A stretch of DNA of 9,602 nt from Elusimicrobia bacterium CG08_land_8_20_14_0_20_59_10 (GCA_002779045.1 PEXO01000449.1:1-9602), one strand, 5' to 3'. Numbered from the stretch's first letter, positions 1-7,279 are shown. Translations and numbers: made by a program. The notes: a model not told the origin generated them from the letters alone.

Positions 1-1
1 A

Positions 2-790
2 AAGCTCCGTTTCCCCAGCGTAGGGGCCACCGAGAACCTTATGATGTGCGCCGCCCTGATACCGGGTGTGACCACGCTTGAGAATTGCGCCAGGGAGCCG
101 GAAATTGCGGACCTGGCCGGGGCCCTTGTGAAAATGGGCGCCGGCGTGGAAGGCGCGGGTACCGCCATTATAAAGATAAAGGGCGCGGCCTCGCTGAAGG
201 GACTTAAATATACAGTGATGCCGGACCGGGTCGAGACCGGAACTTTTATGCTGCTCTGCGCCGCCGCAGGCGGCAGGGTGCGGCTCCTTAATACCGCGCC
301 CAGGACGCTGGAGGCCTTGATCAAGGCCATGAAGAAAGCCGGCGTGACGGTGAACTCGTTCCGTGATTCGCTGGAGATCGTAGCGCCGCACGGCAGGCCC
401 AGAGCGGTCAGCGTGGCTACCAGGCCGCACCCCGGCTTCCCGACGGACCTGCAGGCCCCGTGGATGGCTTTCATGGCGCGGGCTTCCGGAACGGCCGAGG
501 TGCACGAGGAGATCTTCGAGAACCGTTTCATGCATGCCCCGGAACTGGCGCGGATGGGCGCGGATATCACCGTTATGGACAGGAAGGCCGTTATACGCGG
601 GGTGCCGGCTCTTTTGGGCGCCCCGGTGATGGCCTCGGATATACGCGCCGGGGCCGCCATGGTGGTGGCCGCCGCCTCCGCGAAAGGAAGGACCGTAATA
701 CGCCGCGTCTATCATATAGACCGGGGCTACGAGAAACTGGAGCACAAGCTCAAAGACCTGGGCCTGGACGTTTCGCGGGTGAAGGTTTAA
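2..790 (+). CDS. murA: UDP-N-acetylglucosamine 1-carboxyvinyltransferase, C-terminal part (5' end outside window)
   Basis: MurA transfers enolpyruvate from phosphoenolpyruvate to UDP-GlcNAc, the first committed step of cytoplasmic peptidoglycan precursor synthesis. The open frame enters from the left edge in frame 2, and about 262 codons are visible of the roughly 420 usual for the family. Family motifs seen in order: FPSVGATENLMM right at the edge, NCAREPEIADLA, DRVETGTF, HPGFPTDLQAP (its Asp corresponds to the catalytic Asp of the FPTD loop), ENRFMHAPELARMGA, DIRAGAAMV, and the C-terminal YHIDRGYEKLE. The catalytic Cys loop of the family lies upstream of the window, so I cannot say whether it is Cys or Asp. 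The ATG at 41 is internal, not the start. The stop TAA shares one base with the ATG of folC, which suggests translational coupling. The identity as an EPSP-synthase-fold enzyme of the MurA type is very secure; only the start is missing. Confidence 0.96.
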   Translation, partial: KLRFPSVGATENLMMCAALIPGVTTLENCAREPEIADLAGALVKMGAGVEGAGTAIIKIKGAASLKGLKYTVMPDRVETGTFMLLCAAAGGRVRLLNTAPRTLEALIKAMKKAGVTVNSFRDSLEIVAPHGRPRAVSVATRPHPGFPTDLQAPWMAFMARASGTAEVHEEIFENRFMHAPELARMGADITVMDRKAVIRGVPALLGAPVMASDIRAGAAMVVAAASAKGRTVIRRVYHIDRGYEKLEHKLKDLGLDVSRVKV

Positions 791-2067
791 TGCCTATAAT
801 CAGCTTTGAAGAGGCGGAAAAAATATTGATCTCGCGGCAGGATCCCGTCAGGAAGGAGGGGCTGGCGCACATTTCCGCCTGCCTCGGGCGGCTGGGCAAC
901 CCGCATCTCAGGCTTAAAACGATACATATCACGGGGACGAACGGCAAAGGCTCGGTCTGCGCGCTTTTCGAGGCTTCCGCCAGGGCCGCCGGCCTCAAGA
1001 CCGGTCTTTTCATTTCCCCGCATCTCCTGGGCATGACGGAGCGCATACAGCTCAACGGTATCCCCGTGCGGGAAGAGGTTTTCGCCGGGCTTTTAACGGA
1101 GGTCTTCTCCGCCGGGCCCGACCTGAGTTTTTTTGAGCTGCTTACCTGCATGGCTTTTCTGCACTTCGCGCGGGAGAAGACGGACCTGGCCGTTATCGAA
1201 GTCGGGATAGGCGGCCGCCTGGACACCACTAATGTGCTGACCCGGCCGGAGCTCAGCGTGATAACCTCCGTGGATTATGACCACCAGAAATACCTTGGCG
1301 ATACGCTTGGCGAGATAGCCGCGCAGAAAGCCGGCATAATAAAGCCCGGCGGCATCTGCCTGGCGCCCCTGCTGCCTCCCGAGGCCAGGGTGGAGATCTC
1401 CCGGGAGGCCTCGGAAAAGAACGCGCAGTGCCATTTTTTCGCCCCGGTCTTCGAGATAGTTTCCAGAGATTGGGAGAACAACAGCATGAAGCTGCGCCAC
1501 AAAAAGACCGGCGAGGCGTACCGCTTCGGCATACCGGGCTGTCCGCAGGTTTCCAACGCCACTCTGGTCTGGGAGGGTCTGGAGATCCTGCGCGGCCTGG
1601 GCTGGCCGTTGAGTACGGCGCATGCGGCGGCCGGCTTCGACTTGGTGCGCTGGCCGGCCAGGTTCCAGGCCGTCCGCGGGGGGGCGGAATTCGGCGGCGC
1701 GCTCTTTATAGTGGACGGTGCGCATAACCCGGAGGCCGTGCGCGCCTTTTCCCAGAACTGGAGGGCCTCGCCTTTTGCCGGAAAAACCCCGGCTTTTGTG
1801 GTAGGCATGCTGCAGGATAAGGAGCGCCGGGGCATACTCGGGCTGCTGGCTCCCCTGGCCGGGAAATTTATTTTTACGCGCCCGGAATCGCTTCGCGCCG
1901 CGGACCCCTACGCGCTGGCCGACGAGCTTTCGGCGCTGAGGCCGGATGCGGAAGTGGAAGTGCAGGAGGATATACGGGCGGCCCTTACCGTCGCGTCCGG
2001 TTCCGGCACAGCCGCGGTGCTGGGGTCTTTTTATCTGGCGGGGTCGGCGCTCAAGATCCTGGGCTGA
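790..2067 (+). CDS. folC: Folylpolyglutamate synthase / dihydrofolate synthase
   Basis: FolC is a cytoplasmic ATP-dependent ligase of the Mur-ligase superfamily that adds glutamate to folates, and in many bacteria also makes dihydrofolate from dihydropteroate. The protein has 425 residues, normal for the family. Visible motifs are the P-loop ITGTNGKGS (47-55), SPHL with TERIQLNG (76-90), EVGIGGRLDTTN (137-148), DHQKYLGDT (164-172), AAQKAGIIKPG (177-187, K180 at the position of the modified lysine), WPARFQ (288-293), DGAHNP (309-314) and a C-terminal VLGSFYLAG (410-418). The frame is open further upstream to 460, but that part runs antiparallel in reading frame to murA and has no family similarity. 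The ATG at 790 is chosen because the protein then begins exactly where FolC proteins do, with AAGG at 782-785 as ribosome-binding site. Whether it is mono- or bifunctional cannot be read from the sequence. Confidence 0.95.
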   Translation: MPIISFEEAEKILISRQDPVRKEGLAHISACLGRLGNPHLRLKTIHITGTNGKGSVCALFEASARAAGLKTGLFISPHLLGMTERIQLNGIPVREEVFAGLLTEVFSAGPDLSFFELLTCMAFLHFAREKTDLAVIEVGIGGRLDTTNVLTRPELSVITSVDYDHQKYLGDTLGEIAAQKAGIIKPGGICLAPLLPPEARVEISREASEKNAQCHFFAPVFEIVSRDWENNSMKLRHKKTGEAYRFGIPGCPQVSNATLVWEGLEILRGLGWPLSTAHAAAGFDLVRWPARFQAVRGGAEFGGALFIVDGAHNPEAVRAFSQNWRASPFAGKTPAFVVGMLQDKERRGILGLLAPLAGKFIFTRPESLRAADPYALADELSALRPDAEVEVQEDIRAALTVASGSGTAAVLGSFYLAGSALKILG

Positions 2068-2076
2068 GCGGGTAGC

Positions 2077-2082
2077 GAGGTG
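2077..2082 (+). promoter_or_regulatory. Ribosome-binding site of the ROK kinase gene
   Basis: GAGGTG lies between the folC stop and the ATG at 2086, with only 3 bases of spacing. It overlaps a possible GTG start at 2080, and a start codon inside its own ribosome-binding site is unlikely, so this site favours the ATG at 2086. Confidence 0.5.
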
Positions 2083-2085
2083 CTT

Positions 2086-3030
2086 ATGATAGGCATAGGT
2101 ATAGACATAGGCGGAACGAATACCAAGCTGGCGGCCGTGAGCAGCGGGGGGAAACTGCTGGCGCAGGAGCGCTTCCGCACCGAACCCGGGAAGGGGCCGG
2201 CCGATTTTGTGCGGCGTCTTTCCAAAGTGGTCCTGGCTTTCCGGCGGGATTATGGCCGCAGGCTGGTGTCTATAGGCATAGGCGCCGCCGGTGACGTGGA
2301 CCCGGAGCGGGGGGTGATCCGGTTCTCGCCTAACCTTGCCTGGAGGAACGTGCGGCTGGCTGGGCCGCTGGGAAAACTTACCGGCCTGCCCTGCTTTATG
2401 GAGAACGACGCCAATATGGCCGCCTGGGGCGCTTTCGAGCTGGAACTCTGGCGGAAGAAAAAAAATATCATCACCCTGACGCTCGGCACCGGCATAGGTT
2501 CCGGCCTTGTTTTCGGCGGAGAGCTGTACCACGGGGCCAACGGTTCCGCCGGCGAGGCCGGGCACCTCAAGGTGCAGTGTGACGGGCGGCCGTGTCATTG
2601 CGGCGGTAAAGGGTGTTTGGAGGCCTATTGCGGCAGTTACGCCATCATGGCCCGCGCGGGGGAACTTATAAAGGACGTGCCTCTTTTTGTCCGCAAATAT
2701 TCCGACCCCGGCCGTGATAAATTCAACACCATCTGCCTGACGAATGCCGCTGCCGCGGGCGACAAGACGGCGCGGCGGGTCTGGACGGAGACCGGCGACT
2801 GGCTCGGCCGCGGGCTTGCCGGGCTGATCCTCGTGCTGGACCCGGACTGTGTAGTGCTTACCGGCGGTGTCTCTAAAGCCGCGAAGTGGTTCCTCCCCGC
2901 CATGAACAAGGTGCTCCGCGCCCAGCAGATAACGACCCCGTTCTCGCGCGTAGCGATCAGGATCTCGGAAAACGCGGACCTGGGCTCGCACGGCGCCGCC
3001 CTGTTCGGGCTGGAGAAGGCGCTGAAATAA
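2086..3030 (+). CDS. ROK-family sugar kinase (glucokinase-like)
   Basis: ROK proteins are cytoplasmic kinases or repressors; this one looks like an active kinase that phosphorylates glucose or an amino sugar with ATP. It has 314 residues, the usual kinase length, and no N-terminal helix-turn-helix domain, which argues against a NagC/XylR-type repressor. Seen: the phosphate-binding DIGGTNTK (7-14), MENDAN with the presumed catalytic base D108, a second glycine-rich LGTGIGSGLV (133-142), EAGH (157-160) and the zinc motif CHCGGKGC (170-177) followed by E179, and a C-terminal adenosine-region LTGGVS (258-263). Substrate is uncertain; glucokinase is the commonest annotation, but N-acetylmannosamine, fructose or N-acetylglucosamine kinases share all these motifs. 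It starts 18 bases after folC and ends about 20 bases before the lptD-like gene. The alternative GTG start at 2080 would add two residues. Confidence 0.92.
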   Translation: MIGIGIDIGGTNTKLAAVSSGGKLLAQERFRTEPGKGPADFVRRLSKVVLAFRRDYGRRLVSIGIGAAGDVDPERGVIRFSPNLAWRNVRLAGPLGKLTGLPCFMENDANMAAWGAFELELWRKKKNIITLTLGTGIGSGLVFGGELYHGANGSAGEAGHLKVQCDGRPCHCGGKGCLEAYCGSYAIMARAGELIKDVPLFVRKYSDPGRDKFNTICLTNAAAAGDKTARRVWTETGDWLGRGLAGLILVLDPDCVVLTGGVSKAAKWFLPAMNKVLRAQQITTPFSRVAIRISENADLGSHGAALFGLEKALK

Positions 3031-3051
3031 CCGGAAGACGGAAAACCGCAG

Positions 3052-5151
3052 GTGTGTAAAATTACCCGGAGGATGAAGAAAACTATACTATTGTTGTTCT
3101 TTACGGTCTGCGCGGCTGAGGCCGGGGCCTATAACCTGCCGTCGTCAACCGGCACGCACCGGGTGCGTTTCGAAGCTGACGAAGCCAATTTTAACGAGTA
3201 TACGCGCGTGATAAATCTCAAGGGCAATGTCACTCTGGAAGAGGTTTCCCAGGCGGACAAAGTGGTTAAGATAATACGCGCCAAAGACCTTTCGGTGGAC
3301 ATGGCCGGCCGCACCGTAGTGTCGCCCTCCGATTTCGTTATTGACGACGATACAGGCAGCATCTACGGCACGAGCGGAACGGTGGATTACGGCGCGGAGA
3401 AGGGGCATATAAATAACGGCCGTTTCACGCATAAGAATTTCATCTTCCGCGGCCGCACGGTGGAATTCGACCACGAGGATTACACCTATAAGAAGGCCAG
3501 CCTGACCAGCTGCGACGAGCAGCCGCCGCATTACCATATCAGGGCCTCACGGATATACCTGGCGCCCGGCCGCTATTTCCTGGCCTACAATACCGTGTTT
3601 TTTCTCGGCAAGGTGCCGGTGTTCTATTTCCCGGTGCTTTATAAGCCGCTGATCGGCGGTACGCCTTTCGTCAGCATCTTCCGCCCGGGATACGACCAGC
3701 GCAACGGGTTGTTCGTAAAATCCAGCTACATATACCGCGTCAACCGCGAAACCCGCGCGAAGCTCTTCCTGGATTATTTCGGCAGGCGCGGCCTGGGTAT
3801 GGGCGGGGAGGTGGATTTTTACCGGCCTGAAAGGAACATCACCAGCCTTTCCTTTTACCGCATCCGCGAGTATGGCATGGAAACGGACAGGTGGGGCGCC
3901 AACGGCGGTTACTGGCAGCGCCTTAACAGGTTCAACGAATCCGACACCTCGCACTATTACAGCCAGGGTTATTTCCGGCTGCTTTCCGACCCCAGGGTCA
4001 ATAACGACTTCTTCAGGAGCAACCCCTTCGCGGTGAGCCCGGACGAGCAGGCCAGCGTCGCGCTGACCAGGCAGACCTCCTTCACGCTGACGCGCGTGAG
4101 CGCCTACGGGCGGCAGACGCGTTCGTCCGACCTGACAAAATTCGAGAAAGCCAACAGTTCCATCCCCAGGCTGGATTTCAACACGGTCCCGTTCAAGGTC
4201 CTGCGCCTGCCGGTCCTGAATTCGTTCGCCGGTTATTTCGAGAATGCCCGGGACGAAGGGCTGCCTTATACGCAGAGAAGGGGAAAAGCCGCCTGGACGG
4301 TTTCGAGATCGGCGCCGCTGGTGCGCAATGTAATACTTTCCCCGTCGGTCTTCTACGACCAGGCCGTCTTTATCTCCACCGTGCCGGGCCGGATCGATAC
4401 CTGGATAGGGCGCTATGGCGGCGCGGCCACCCTGCGCTACGACCGCTTCTGGGGCTCCCTGGACCTGGGGTATTCCTATACGCGCCGCCTGCGCAGCAAT
4501 AAGCTGGAGAGCGACTCGGATGCCGTTGATAAGGGGCAGGAGGTGCATTCCCTTTCCTCGCAGTTGTTCGTTATGCCGCGGTTCAATACCTACTACAAGC
4601 TCTCCACCTCGTACGACCTGCGCGATCATTATGTGGCCTCTTTTTCCCGCCGCCTCGCCCCTATTACCGGTGAGATCTATTACGGGCCCAGGCCGTTCAT
4701 GGAGATCTACCTGTCGGAAACCTATAGTATCTACAGCGGGACGCGCAGTTTCGTCGCGCAGGTAAATATCGGGGATAAGGAAAATTATATCGGCGGCGGA
4801 ATAGCGAACTACAGCAATGCGCCGCGCGGCTGGGTGGTGAGCAATACCCTCGGCTTCCGTCCCTGGAAAGGCTCGCGCTGGCGCGCCGAAACGGTGCTGC
4901 GCAGCCGCCTGGTCTCCGAAGGCGGGTTCAAGTTCGGGGATATCAAGCTGTTCGAAAAAGGCCTGACCCTTTACAGGGATTTCCACGACTTTTATACGCG
5001 CTGGAATTTCCGGGAAAGGTCCGGCGGCGTGCGTGAGTTCTTCTTCTATGTTACGCTCAAGATGAACGCGCCGAAGCGTGTGGACGACCTGGAGAAGAAA
5101 TCCCGCGAATTCTGGCACCCGTGGCGGGCTGACGGGGCGGTCAGGGATTGA
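3052..5151 (+). CDS. lptD: LptD/OstA-family outer-membrane LPS assembly protein
   Basis: LptD is the outer-membrane beta-barrel that receives lipopolysaccharide from the periplasmic bridge and inserts it in the outer leaflet. The product has 699 residues, within the family range. A signal peptide is visible (basic start, hydrophobic TILLLFFTV, probable cleavage after AEAGA near residue 26). An OstA/LptA-like beta-jellyroll follows (about 37-125: FEADEANF, LKGNV, GRTVV, GTVDY). Then comes the characteristic junction TSCDEQPPHYHIRASRIYL, with KVPVFYFPVLYKP (187-199), and a long barrel rich in alternating aromatic and polar residues. Only three cysteines exist (C2, C20, C154), so the two interdomain disulfides of E. 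coli LptD cannot form. Start is uncertain: GTG at 3052 has a weak GGA about 9 bases upstream, while ATG at 3073 has GGAGG touching it, too close for normal use. Either gives a working signal peptide. It is likely the last gene of the murA-folC-ROK run. Confidence 0.88.
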   Translation: MCKITRRMKKTILLLFFTVCAAEAGAYNLPSSTGTHRVRFEADEANFNEYTRVINLKGNVTLEEVSQADKVVKIIRAKDLSVDMAGRTVVSPSDFVIDDDTGSIYGTSGTVDYGAEKGHINNGRFTHKNFIFRGRTVEFDHEDYTYKKASLTSCDEQPPHYHIRASRIYLAPGRYFLAYNTVFFLGKVPVFYFPVLYKPLIGGTPFVSIFRPGYDQRNGLFVKSSYIYRVNRETRAKLFLDYFGRRGLGMGGEVDFYRPERNITSLSFYRIREYGMETDRWGANGGYWQRLNRFNESDTSHYYSQGYFRLLSDPRVNNDFFRSNPFAVSPDEQASVALTRQTSFTLTRVSAYGRQTRSSDLTKFEKANSSIPRLDFNTVPFKVLRLPVLNSFAGYFENARDEGLPYTQRRGKAAWTVSRSAPLVRNVILSPSVFYDQAVFISTVPGRIDTWIGRYGGAATLRYDRFWGSLDLGYSYTRRLRSNKLESDSDAVDKGQEVHSLSSQLFVMPRFNTYYKLSTSYDLRDHYVASFSRRLAPITGEIYYGPRPFMEIYLSETYSIYSGTRSFVAQVNIGDKENYIGGGIANYSNAPRGWVVSNTLGFRPWKGSRWRAETVLRSRLVSEGGFKFGDIKLFEKGLTLYRDFHDFYTRWNFRERSGGVREFFFYVTLKMNAPKRVDDLEKKSREFWHPWRADGAVRD

Positions 5152-5169
5152 GAGAGGGATATATTCGTT

Positions 5170-5198
5170 TTGCTTTTTGCAAAATGATAAACTATAGT
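5170..5198 (+). promoter_or_regulatory. Candidate sigma70-type promoter of the epimerase-tdk pair
   Basis: TTGCTT (5170-5175) and TATAGT (5193-5198) are separated by exactly 17 bases, in the only sizeable gap of the left half of the window. The -10 matches consensus at 5 of 6 positions, the -35 at 3 of 6. A perfect 10-base palindrome, TTTTGCAAAA (5175-5184), sits in the spacer. Transcription would begin near 5204-5206, leaving a leader of only about 8-10 bases before the ATG at 5214, so the mRNA would be nearly leaderless. The surrounding AT-richness contrasts with the GC-rich genes. This is prediction only. Confidence 0.45.
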
Positions 5199-5213
5199 CC
5201 GGGATAAATACAT

Positions 5214-6170
5214 ATGAAAAAACCTCTCTGGCTGGTAACCGGGGGAGCCGGGTTCATAGGCTCCAATATAGTGGAGGAACTGCTGAAGCGCGGCCTGCGC
5301 GCGCGTGTGTTTGATAATTTTTCCACAGGGAAAAAAGAGAACCTCGCCCCTTTTTCAGGTAAATTCGAGCTCGTGACTGGGGATCTGCGCGAGCCGAAGG
5401 ACGTCGCGAAGGCCATGAAGGGCGTTACTTATGTGCTGCACCAGGCGGCTTTCCGTTCCGTGCCCAAATCGGTGGACAATCCGCGCGCGGCCAACGACAA
5501 CAACGCTACCGGCACCCTGAACGCGCTTATGGCGGCCAAAGAGGCCGGGGTGAAGCGCTTTGTTTACGCCGCCACCAGCTCCGCGTACGGTGATTGCCGC
5601 GTTTTCCCGCAGAAGGAATCACTCCCTACGATGCCGGTCTCTCCTTACGCGGTGAGCAAGCTGGCCGGCGAGCATTACTGTCACGTTTACGCAAAGACCT
5701 ACGGGCTTGAGACGGTGGCGCTGCGCTATTTCAACGTGTTCGGGCCCCGGCAGAATCCCGAGTCCGTCTATTCAGCCGTGATACCGCGCTTTATGGAGCT
5801 GGCCGTGCAGGGCAAGCCCCTTGAAATACACTGGGACGGCCGGCAGTCCCGGGATTTCACCTATGTCAGCAATGTCGTGGACGGCAATATCCGGGCGGCG
5901 CTCGCCCCTTCCGCGGTCTCGGGGCTTACGATAAATGTGGCTACCGGCACGAATATCTCCCTGCTCGACATAGCCGGGCAGCTTGAAAAGATAACCGGGC
6001 GCAGGCTCGGGAAGAAATTCTCCCCTAAGCGCAAGGGCGACATCCGCAAGACCTATTCCGATATCTCCCTCGCCCGCAAACAGCTTAAATACAGGCCGCT
6101 GGTCTCTTTCCCCGACGGGCTTAAGCTTACCTGGGATTATTTCTCCGCTAAATTCAAGGGGGCGGAATGA
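5214..6170 (+). CDS. NAD-dependent epimerase/dehydratase, extended SDR (UDP-GlcNAc/UDP-glucose 4-epimerase-like)
   Basis: This cytoplasmic Rossmann-fold enzyme most likely inverts C4 of a UDP-hexose or UDP-N-acetylhexosamine, supplying a sugar for surface polysaccharide. The 318-residue length is typical. Seen: the NAD-binding GGAGFIGSN (10-18), acidic D34 at the end of the second strand with DNFSTG (34-39), GDLRE (56-60), HQAAF (76-80), TSSAYGD (121-127), the catalytic YxxxK pair Y145/K149, and RYFNVFGPRQNP (171-182) followed by YSAVIPRF, and SRDFTYVSNVVDG. The RYFNVFGPRQ-AVIP block and the SRDF(T/C)Y block resemble the WbpP/Gne group (UDP-GlcNAc C4 epimerases) more than a dTDP-glucose dehydratase, but substrate cannot be assigned. 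The ribosome-binding site is weak (GGGA at 5201-5204). It overlaps thymidine kinase by four bases (ATGA), indicating one transcript. Confidence 0.9.
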   Translation: MKKPLWLVTGGAGFIGSNIVEELLKRGLRARVFDNFSTGKKENLAPFSGKFELVTGDLREPKDVAKAMKGVTYVLHQAAFRSVPKSVDNPRAANDNNATGTLNALMAAKEAGVKRFVYAATSSAYGDCRVFPQKESLPTMPVSPYAVSKLAGEHYCHVYAKTYGLETVALRYFNVFGPRQNPESVYSAVIPRFMELAVQGKPLEIHWDGRQSRDFTYVSNVVDGNIRAALAPSAVSGLTINVATGTNISLLDIAGQLEKITGRRLGKKFSPKRKGDIRKTYSDISLARKQLKYRPLVSFPDGLKLTWDYFSAKFKGAE

Positions 6171-6730
6171 TATTCAACGTTTCTTCTCCTTCCGGCTGGA
6201 TAGAGGTGGTCTGCGGCAGCATGTTCTCCGGCAAGACGCAGGAACTGATACGGCGTCTGAAGCTGGCCAATATAGCCAGGCAGAAGGTGCAGGTGTTCAA
6301 TTCACACCTGGATACCAGGTATTCGAAAGAGCATTTGGTATCGCACGATAAGTCCACGCTGGCGGCCCGGCCAGTGAAGAACGCCAGGGAGATACTTAAG
6401 GACGTCCTGCCCGATACGCAGGTGGTGGGGATAGACGAAGCGCACTTCTTCGGCCCCGAGATCGTGGAGGTGGCGCAGAAGCTGGCCGATTCCGGCCGCC
6501 GCGTAATAGTGGCGGGGCTCGACATGGATTATCGCGGCGGGTCTTTCGATAATATGGCAAGGCTGATGGCGGTGGCCGAGTTCGTTACCAAGAACCTGGC
6601 CATCTGCATGGTCTGCGGCAACCCGGCCCATTTCAGCCAGCGCCTGACCGATTCGGGCCGCAGGATAGAGGTCGGCGCGGGCGACAAATACGAAGCCCGC
6701 TGCCGCAAGTGCTTTAAACCGGAAAAATAA
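6167..6730 (+). CDS. tdk: Thymidine kinase (type II, TK1 family)
   Basis: Thymidine kinase phosphorylates thymidine with ATP in the cytoplasmic salvage route to dTTP. The protein has 187 residues, normal for the compact bacterial type II enzymes. Motifs: P-loop GSMFSGKT (17-24), HLDTRY (47-52), the Walker-B-like DEAHFF (90-95, with E91 as presumed catalytic base), the GLDMDYRGGSF loop (117-127), the zinc-binding CMVC (147-150) paired with CRKC (179-182), and the thymidine-binding-region GAGDKYEARC (170-179). All key residues are present, so it should be active. The start overlaps the epimerase stop, with AAGGGGG at 6156-6162 upstream. Eight of its ten isoleucines are encoded by ATA. There is no obvious functional link with the epimerase; coupling probably reflects general co-expression. 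Confidence 0.95.
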   Translation: MIFNVSSPSGWIEVVCGSMFSGKTQELIRRLKLANIARQKVQVFNSHLDTRYSKEHLVSHDKSTLAARPVKNAREILKDVLPDTQVVGIDEAHFFGPEIVEVAQKLADSGRRVIVAGLDMDYRGGSFDNMARLMAVAEFVTKNLAICMVCGNPAHFSQRLTDSGRRIEVGAGDKYEARCRKCFKPEK

Positions 6731-6733
6731 CGA

Positions 6734-6766
6734 ACTGCCGGCCGCCTGCGGCTTGCAGCAAGCAGT
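6734..6766. repeat. Cluster of short inverted repeats after tdk
   Basis: Starting four bases after the thymidine kinase stop, three short pairings nest in 33 bases. ACTGC (6734-6738) can pair with GCAGT (6762-6766), GCCG with CGGC around a 4-base loop (6741-6752), and GCTTG with CAAGC around CAG (6751-6763). The outer pair and the last one share bases, so they are alternatives or a shortened three-way fold. There is no U-run, so it is at best a weak terminator. It could also be an end-remnant of the adjacent transposase fragment. Confidence 0.35.
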
Positions 6767-6776
6767 CCCTTAAATT

Positions 6777-7277
6777 ATGTACCGTTCAGAGAAATTCAAC
6801 CCTCCGCTCTTCGGGAAACTGTTCCATCTCGGCGGGAAGCTCTCCGGTTCCAACCGCTGGCTGAAACTGGCCGAGGCGCTGCCCTGGGAAAAGCTCGACG
6901 CAGCGTACGGCCGCTATTTCTCGGCCGGGTACGGCCGTCCCGCGAAGGATTCCCGCCTTATCTGCGGGCTGCTGGCGGTAAAGCAGCTTAAGGGGCTTTC
7001 CAACGAGGAGACGGCGGCCGAGTTCAGGGAGAGCCCCTATATACAGGCTTTCTGCGGGCAGGAATATTTCGCTCTTGAGGACGTTATCAATCCCGGGATC
7101 CTTTCCGAAAGGCGCAAGCGCCTGGGGACTGAATTCCTGTCGCTGCTGGACGCTGAGCTTTCAGCCGCGCTCAAAGCCGACAAGGAGCTCAGATTCCGTT
7201 GTGTCCGGCCACAGGCGGAAGAAGCCTGCTTCTTCCGTTCTCTTCTGGAGAAAGTACGTTCCGTCTTCCGGAAATAA
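6777..7277 (+). CDS. Stand-alone N-terminal domain of an IS5/IS1182-type transposase (DUF772-like); catalytic domain absent
   Basis: The 166-residue product resembles only the N-terminal, DNA-binding part of IS5/IS1182-family transposases. Recognisable features are NRWLKLAEALPWEKLDAAY (26-44), GYGRPAKDSRLICGLLAVKQ (51-70), GLSNEETAAEFRESPYIQAF (73-92), CGQEYF (93-98) and the ERRKRLG segment (111-117). Full transposases are about 350-500 residues and continue into an RNase H-like DDE domain, of which nothing is seen here. After about residue 135 the sequence stops resembling the family and ends in a short basic tail (SLLEKVRSVFRK). The frame is intact, codon use (ATA, CGC, GCC) looks like the neighbours, and a hairpin follows the stop directly. 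No ribosome-binding site precedes the ATG. It may be a decayed insertion-sequence fragment whose remaining frame is open by chance, or a retained small protein. A transposition function by itself is not expected. Confidence 0.7.
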   Translation: MYRSEKFNPPLFGKLFHLGGKLSGSNRWLKLAEALPWEKLDAAYGRYFSAGYGRPAKDSRLICGLLAVKQLKGLSNEETAAEFRESPYIQAFCGQEYFALEDVINPGILSERRKRLGTEFLSLLDAELSAALKADKELRFRCVRPQAEEACFFRSLLEKVRSVFRK

Positions 7278-7279
7278 GA

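Noticed and set aside
460..789. A longer N-terminus for folC starting inside murA
   Set aside because: The added 110 residues are an Arg/Gly-rich shadow of murA; FolC family proteins begin at the residue encoded at 790.
2089..2112. Apparent tandem repeat of ATAGGC-like units
   Set aside because: It is explained by the coded IGIGIDIG of the ROK phosphate-binding loop written with ATA codons.
1093..2991. A 632-codon open frame on the (-) strand across folC and the ROK gene
   Set aside because: It lies antisense to two genes with clear motifs, has a composition rich in Arg, Gly, His and Gln and no recognisable domain. It is the expected mirror frame of GC-rich codons.
3547..5118. A 523-codon open frame antisense to the lptD-like gene
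   Set aside because: No family resemblance or ribosome-binding logic; the sense strand has a signal peptide and LptD motifs throughout.
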